NCBI RefSeq assembly: GCF_025685395.1
Contig: NZ_JAGSYA010000003.1
Span: 806,001 to 870,000 of the forward strand
Length of the DNA: 64,000 bases
Direction of reading: 5' to 3'
DNA from: Terriglobus tenax
Lineage (GTDB): Bacteria > Acidobacteriota > Terriglobia > Terriglobales > Acidobacteriaceae
The position numbers and the translations under genes are program-made. Positions 60,107-64,000 of this stretch are shown piece by piece. The notes beneath the pieces are model-generated. The model had not been told where the DNA came from. It worked only from the letters and a program-made list of their open reading frames with translations, and ran no database searches. The stretch's first letter is position 1, and each line of letters starts with the position of its first letter.

Positions 60107-60130
60107 TAAAAGTTGTAATTACAAATTTTA
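60107..60130. promoter_or_regulatory. 24-bp near-perfect palindrome, candidate operator
   Basis: Left arm TAAAAGTTGTAA and right arm TTACAAATTTTA pair at 11 of 12 positions with no loop. It lies 133 bases before the winged-helix gene and 51 bases after the carboxylesterase stop, in an AT-rich stretch that stands out from the GC-rich background. Its length and symmetry fit a dimeric transcription factor site, possibly the neighbouring regulator. Confidence 0.55.
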
Positions 60131-60263
60131 ATCTTTCCCGGTAGGATGATCTTCCAAAATGGGATGGACTACTCCGCGTCTTGAAAAGTGGGGAAGTCTT
60201 TCGTGAACGAGAACTGACAGCGAATGTAGAGAAATAAATTGCAGTCTTTTCCTGGAGTTTGTT

Positions 60264-60740
60264 ATGCACGGAACAACCTACTTCTTTGGGGACTATGTCT
60301 TCGAGGCAGAGACGAGATCCTTGACAAGCAAGGGAAGCAAAGTCAAAGCGACTTCGCGGCAGCTTGACCTGTTGCATGCATTGCTTCGTGCTGACGGCAA
60401 GATCGTCAGTAAAACAGGCCTGATGAATGAGGTCTGGAAGGATGTCTGCGTCGAGGAGCACACCCTGTTGCAAACCATGTTTACCCTGCGGCGCACTCTC
60501 GGCAAGCTGGCGAGCGGGGAAGAGTACATCGAGACGGTTCCCCGGCTTGGATACCGGATCGCCGCCGAAGCGTACTGCTCCATCTCGGAGAAATCTTTGA
60601 AAAAGCGTCCGCCACAACGGGTGCAAATATCTGTTGCGGCAGGGCAGCTCGAGGAAGCAGACCGCCAGGGGACGATTCGCGCCTGGTGGAGCAGGATGAG
60701 TCTGGCGCTTCAGGCCTACACGCGGATGCGCGTAGGCTAG
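60264..60740 (+). CDS. Stand-alone OmpR/CadC-type winged-helix protein
   Basis: Protein of 158 residues with a trans-regulatory C-terminal winged-helix domain at its N-terminus (about 6-100; YFFGDYVFEAETRSLTSKG, LDLLHALLRADGKIVSKTGLMNEVWKD, LLQTMFTLRRTLGKL, YIETVPRLGYRIAAE). It lacks a receiver domain and membrane helix. The rest is charged, without a recognisable domain. The domain start matches CadC/ToxR-type proteins, but here there is no membrane sensor, so it may bind DNA as a simple regulator. CTGGAG lies 9 bases before the ATG. It ends in a GCCTAC/GTAGGC hairpin shared with the convergent SET gene. Confidence 0.8.
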   Translation: MHGTTYFFGDYVFEAETRSLTSKGSKVKATSRQLDLLHALLRADGKIVSKTGLMNEVWKDVCVEEHTLLQTMFTLRRTLGKLASGEEYIETVPRLGYRIAAEAYCSISEKSLKKRPPQRVQISVAAGQLEEADRQGTIRAWWSRMSLALQAYTRMRVG

Positions 60741-60744
60741 AGCG

Positions 60745-61209
60745 TCAGGCTCTGGCTACTTTGGCCATGCGACGGGCTGCGAGGCGTTTGCGGCGCTTGA
60801 CCTCTTCTTCGCTGAACATGGTGCCGCGGCAGTTGGTGGCGCTGCAGTAGCAGGGCTGTTCCTCGTCGTCGGAGTCATAGAGGTTGTACTCGTAGGTCAG
60901 TTCTTCTCCCGCGGCGATATTGCGCAGCGCCACGACGAAGACGCGCTCGTCCTCCTCCTGCGTCTCGCAGTTGGGATTGCAGGAGTGATTGATGAACATG
61001 GCCGCGCCAAAGCCGTCGATGACGGTATTGCGATCACCTACACCGAACAGATACGTGACAAAGCGGTCGGCATAGCGTTCGTCAGCGAGATCTTTGCTGA
61101 TGCGTGGGCCGTCGTACTCGCAGACACGCGCGCCCTTGCGGATGGGCGTGGTGGTGTAACAACCGGCGGCGTGGATAGAGCTGGAGCGAATGAGAAGCGT
61201 CGCTGGCAT
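60745..61209 (-). CDS. SET domain protein lysine methyltransferase
   Basis: Protein of 154 residues with the SET fold: IRSSSIHAAGCYTTTPIRKGARVCEYDG at the start, the AdoMet and substrate pocket in FINHSCNPNCE, and the catalytic tyrosine in GEELTYEYNLYD. It is followed by a post-SET-like cysteine cluster CYCSATNCRG. These three elements are the complete SET core, so it probably methylates a lysine of some protein, using S-adenosylmethionine. In eukaryotes SET enzymes act on histones; the bacterial targets are unknown. The tail is very basic (KRRKRLAARRMAKVARA), as if to touch nucleic acid. Confidence 0.87.
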   Translation of the reverse strand: MPATLLIRSSSIHAAGCYTTTPIRKGARVCEYDGPRISKDLADERYADRFVTYLFGVGDRNTVIDGFGAAMFINHSCNPNCETQEEDERVFVVALRNIAAGEELTYEYNLYDSDDEEQPCYCSATNCRGTMFSEEEVKRRKRLAARRMAKVARA

Positions 61210-61330
61210 AGATCGTTTGAGGTGTCCCCGTTGGGAGAGAGTAGCACGGTTTTATGGCGCGGTGGTGTCACGCTGCATTGGGCAACGGAAGCAGTAGCGT
61301 GACAGGCGTTTGTAGCGTCTAATTTCTTGT

Positions 61331-62077
61331 ATGCGTTGGATGGTTCTGAGTTCGGTGATGGTGTTGAGCAGTGCCTGCTGGGCGCAACAGCCGCAGCCTG
61401 CCAGGCCCTGCCAGGATGCGGCAGGCAAGCCGGTGGCGTGCGAGGATGCGAAGCCGAAGACGGGTACTCCGCAATCGCCGAAGGATGTGAAGCAGGCCTT
61501 TCCCTTCCCCGAGGATGAGTCGCGTAAGGCAGCCGAGGGCAAGGACACGGATGCTCCGCAGGCTGATGCTCCTTCGGCCCGGAAGCCGGCGACGACTCCG
61601 GCGGATGTAAAGAAGAGCTTTCCGTTCCCCGGAGAGGATGCTCCAACGCCGGGCGACGCGCCTTCTTCCTCGTCTTCAGCGCCGGCGGGTGAGAGTTCGA
61701 GCAACCCGAACAATTCGAATGCTTCGCCCGAGGATGAAGATGCCGGCCCGGCGACTCCGACGGGCATCAAGTTGAAGGACATGGGCAGCCGTGGTGAGAT
61801 TACCAAGAAGCTGACTCCGGAACAGCGGTTTGACGAGGACCTGAAGGTCGCGGATTTCTACCGCAAGGATGGCAACTTCGAGGGAGCGTATGGCCGTTAC
61901 CTGGACGCGCTGGAGCAGTTCTCCGATGACCCGGAAGCTCATCTTGGCGCCGGGGACATGGCGCGAAAGCTGGGCAAGAAGGATGAGGCGAAGCAGCACT
62001 ACGAGGCCGTGTTGAAGGCTGATGCCGAGCCGAAGGACAAGAAGGCTGCACAGAAGGCACTGGCGGAGTTGAAGTAG
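61331..62077 (+). CDS. Exported TPR-like protein with repeated FPFP motif
   Basis: Protein of 248 residues: signal peptide (MRWMVLSSVMVLSSACWAQ), a long disordered Pro/Ser/Asp-rich stretch (about 20-145) and a C-terminal TPR-like helical part (about 165-248; DLKVADFYRKDGNFEGAYGRYLDALEQFSDDPEAHLGAGDMARKLGKKDEAKQHYEAVL). In the disordered part, KDVKQAFPFPEDE (51-63) and ADVKKSFPFPGED (91-103) repeat at exactly 40 residues spacing. The protein should sit in the periplasm and bind a partner; none is known. Confidence 0.75.
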   Translation: MRWMVLSSVMVLSSACWAQQPQPARPCQDAAGKPVACEDAKPKTGTPQSPKDVKQAFPFPEDESRKAAEGKDTDAPQADAPSARKPATTPADVKKSFPFPGEDAPTPGDAPSSSSSAPAGESSSNPNNSNASPEDEDAGPATPTGIKLKDMGSRGEITKKLTPEQRFDEDLKVADFYRKDGNFEGAYGRYLDALEQFSDDPEAHLGAGDMARKLGKKDEAKQHYEAVLKADAEPKDKKAAQKALAELK

Positions 62078-62088
62078 GCCGGCTGCGG

Positions 62089-62517
62089 CTAACTTTTTGT
62101 CTCTGCCGTCGCGGGGTCTTCGAAGTCTTCTTCGATATTGAGGTAGCGGCGCATGTAGCGCAGTGGTTCTTCAGCCATGGCCATCTCGCGCAGGTGGTAC
62201 TTCCAGGCGTCGGAACGGGCTGAGCGGCGGGTGTAGGGCTTGCGATTGACCGTGCCGATGGTTCCGTCGGCCATGCGGCGCTGGAAGCTTTGCGAGGGCA
62301 CCTGGAAGGTGATGGGCTCCCCGGGCTTCCAGAAGGCGTGCGCGAACTCGTGTGAGAAGAGCAGTGCGTAGTAGCGGCGCTGTTCACACAGGGTGGCTAT
62401 GGCGTCGTCGCCACCGGTCCATGGCAGACCGAGGCGGCTGGAGTACCACTTTCGAAAAGGGAAACCGTTGGTACGGGCTTTCCCCACAAGCAAAGTCAGC
62501 AATTCAAACCGCGTCAT
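62089..62517 (-). CDS. Hypothetical protein with SHEFAHAFW segment
   Basis: Protein of 142 residues from ATG 62517, not assigned to a family. The compact N-terminal half contains LLTLLVGKARTNGFPFRKWYSSRLGLPWTGGDDAIATLCEQRRYYALLFSHEFAHAFWKPG. The HEFAH string matches the HExxH zinc-protease pattern, but it lies just after a helix start and no other protease signature is visible. The C-terminal half is rich in Arg, Tyr and acidic residues (HLREMAMAEEPLRYMRRYLNIEEDFED). It is convergent with the TPR-like gene. Confidence 0.68.
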   Translation of the reverse strand: MTRFELLTLLVGKARTNGFPFRKWYSSRLGLPWTGGDDAIATLCEQRRYYALLFSHEFAHAFWKPGEPITFQVPSQSFQRRMADGTIGTVNRKPYTRRSARSDAWKYHLREMAMAEEPLRYMRRYLNIEEDFEDPATAETKS

Positions 62518-62608
62518 ATGGGCAGAAGGTGCGTCCAACTACAGGTACGGCAATGCCCCTAACCCTAGGCCGCCCGCAGTGGATGGTCAAGACAAAAAGG
62601 CGTGTTTG

Positions 62609-63838
62609 ATGATGAGATGGAGTCTGATGAGCGTGCGCAACGTGGTGGCAAGTGTAGCAGCGGTATGTGTCCTGGCGATATCGCAGTCCGGGTGGTCGCA
62701 GACCTATCACACCAACCCATTGAATCTTGATCCGACGGTACGGGAAGGGTTCCAGGCGTTCTACAACCTGGACTACGATACCGCTTTGCAGCGGTTCGAC
62801 AAGGTTCAGGAGGCGCACCAGGACGACCCGATGGCTGTCGGGTACCAGTTGCTGGTCACGCTGTACCGCGAGCTGTACCGGCAGGACCTGCTGGACACGA
62901 CGTATTACGCGCACGACAGCTTTATCTTCAACAAGCGTGAGACCAATGTGAGCCCGGCGGCGCGGCAGCGGATTGAAGAGCTGACCAGCAAGGCTGTGGA
63001 CCTCGCCGATCGCCGTCTCAAGGCGAATCCCCGGGACAAGGACGCCCTGTTTGCGCGCGGCTATGCCCGGGGAATGCATGCTTCGTTTGCGACGCTGGTG
63101 GACCACTCCTTTACCAAGGCGGCGAAAGAGGGGCTATCGTCCCGTTCGGACTCTGAGGATGTGCTGAAGATCGATCCGCAGTACGTGGACGCGAAGATGG
63201 CGATGGGGATTCAGCAGTTTGCCGTGGCCAGCCTGCCTCGCTTTGTCCGGATTATGGTGGGTGTGTTCGGTGTGGGCGGCAACAAGGAAAAAGGGCTGGA
63301 TATGCTTCGCGACTGCGCGGCGCATGGCACGGTGACCAGCGTGGAGTCCCGCACGGCGCTCAGCCTTTTTCTACGGCACGATGGCCGCTATGCCGAGGCA
63401 CTGGGGGTAACGCAGACCCTGGTGACGCAGTATCCGCATGACTACCTGTTCCGGCTGGAAGAAGCCAACCTGCTGAAGGATGGCGGCACCGGCATGCGCG
63501 CCGTGGAGTCCTACCGTACGGTGATTGCCGATGCGAACAAGAAGGGCTACTTCAATGAGCCGCGGCTGCACATGGCGTACTACGGCATGGCCGAGGCCGA
63601 GCGCGGGCAGAACCTGGTTCAGAATGCGGCGGACCACTACCTGGCCGCGGCATCGACCAATGGCGTCAGCGACTGGGTGAAGAAGCGTGCGGAGCTCAAC
63701 GCGGGCCAGATGCTGGACTTGCTGGGGCGTCGCGCGGACGCCGTGCGGCAGTATCAACTGGCGTCAGCCCCGGTGGGCGACCAGACGCAGGCCGACGATG
63801 CGCGGAAGTATCTGAAGAAGCCGTTCACCGGGAAGTAG
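62609..63838 (+). CDS. Exported TPR-like repeat protein
   Basis: Protein of 409 residues with a signal peptide (MRNVVASVAAVCVLAISQSGWSQ region) and several helical hairpins that look like TPR units (LNLDPTVREGFQAFYNLDYDTALQRFDKVQEAHQDDP; TALSLFLRHDGRYAEALGVTQTLVTQYPHDYLFRLEEANLLKDGG; RAELNAGQMLDLLGRRADAVRQYQLASA). A conserved middle block, VGVFGVGGNKEKGLDMLRDCAAHG, suggests a specific family I cannot name. ATG 62609, after AAAAAGG, is the likely start; the frame is open upstream but has no protein-like features. Confidence 0.75.
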   Translation: MMRWSLMSVRNVVASVAAVCVLAISQSGWSQTYHTNPLNLDPTVREGFQAFYNLDYDTALQRFDKVQEAHQDDPMAVGYQLLVTLYRELYRQDLLDTTYYAHDSFIFNKRETNVSPAARQRIEELTSKAVDLADRRLKANPRDKDALFARGYARGMHASFATLVDHSFTKAAKEGLSSRSDSEDVLKIDPQYVDAKMAMGIQQFAVASLPRFVRIMVGVFGVGGNKEKGLDMLRDCAAHGTVTSVESRTALSLFLRHDGRYAEALGVTQTLVTQYPHDYLFRLEEANLLKDGGTGMRAVESYRTVIADANKKGYFNEPRLHMAYYGMAEAERGQNLVQNAADHYLAAASTNGVSDWVKKRAELNAGQMLDLLGRRADAVRQYQLASAPVGDQTQADDARKYLKKPFTGK

Positions 63839-63855
63839 AACTCAGCCGATACGCT

Positions 63856-64000
63856 CTAGGCGGAGATGTGTTCGTGTGCCTCGCTGCGTACGCGCTTGAT
63901 CAGCTTGTAGATGCCCCATGCGGACGCGACGATGATGACCGCCCAGAGAGCAATCAGCAGGGGCATGGACCATTCCCGGGAAAATTTTGTCCATACATGC
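63856..64000 (-). CDS. C-terminal end of a small membrane protein, cut by window edge
   Basis: The frame is open from the stop at 63856-63858 to the right edge. The visible residues include the hydrophobic helix MPLLIALWAVIIVASAWGIY followed by a basic/acidic tail (KLIKRVRSEAHEHISA). If it starts at ATG 63966 it is a 36-residue peptide; otherwise it is the end of a larger membrane protein. Nothing else can be said. Confidence 0.4.
   Translation of the reverse strand, partial: HVWTKFSREWSMPLLIALWAVIIVASAWGIYKLIKRVRSEAHEHISA

Overview
The window is about 64 kb of high-GC chromosomal DNA, most likely from an acidobacterium of the class Terriglobia (Terriglobus, Granulicella or Edaphobacter type). 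The main reasons are two proteins of the TIGR03435 type, which is largely confined to soil Acidobacteriota; a plant-polymer and oligotroph gene set (GH28 pectinase-like enzyme, CBM9/DUF5916 outer-membrane proteins, eukaryote-like Ser/Thr kinase, LRR protein); and a dense population of small hairpin repeats between genes. Most genes are core or conserved chromosomal genes. I recognised no rRNA, tRNA, CRISPR array, phage or transposase gene.

Layout. 0-12.6 kb: CocE-type hydrolase (cut by the left edge), Nudix hydrolase, threonine synthase, GH28 enzyme, a TIGR03435 protein, a membrane-anchored DUF4272 protein lying between two identical 40-bp hairpin repeats, an ABC exporter, HemW, L-threonine aldolase and a second TIGR03435 protein. 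12.6-21.4 kb: a CHASE3/PAS histidine kinase with its single-domain response regulator, then the co-oriented phosphate module phoB-phoR-pstS-pstC-pstA-pstB-phoU. In it the PhoR/PhoB pair senses and transmits phosphate status, PstSCAB imports phosphate, and PhoU links the two. 21.4-31.2 kb: two unassigned envelope proteins, NrdR, a YbhN-like flippase-fold protein, a lytic transglycosylase, an AT-rich two-TM coiled-coil gene, a ZIP metal transporter, a DUF4149 protein, HtpX and a Tat-exported phosphoesterase.

31.2-39.9 kb: a cytochrome c maturation cluster (ccmF-ccmH-CcmI-like) transcribed leftward. It is followed by a CBM9-like protein, a divergent pair of VOC proteins, a penicillin acylase family protein, and a surface or periplasmic protein whose C-terminus resembles the CcmI-like protein. 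A single-domain response regulator lies just upstream of ccmF. 40.1-50.8 kb: a sodium/solute symporter with a tiny membrane partner, a Ser/Thr kinase-TPR protein, a glycine-zipper protein, enolase, a DUF2059 protein, an acyltransferase and cofactor-independent phosphoglycerate mutase; the two glycolytic enzymes catalyse consecutive steps. 50.9-64 kb: DUF5916 protein, LRR protein, the recombination/replication group recR-ybaB-dnaX, a Tat-exported carboxylesterase, a stand-alone winged-helix regulator behind a 24-bp near-palindrome, a SET-domain methyltransferase, TPR proteins, and a gene end cut by the right edge.

The most unusual feature is the repeat population. Hairpin elements sharing a GGGTGCCCCA / TGGG frame, and a second GTCATCC-type element, occur between genes. 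They have also entered coding sequence in frame: at least four copies in the tau linker of dnaX and one at the N-terminus of ccmH. No complete known defence or mobile system was found.
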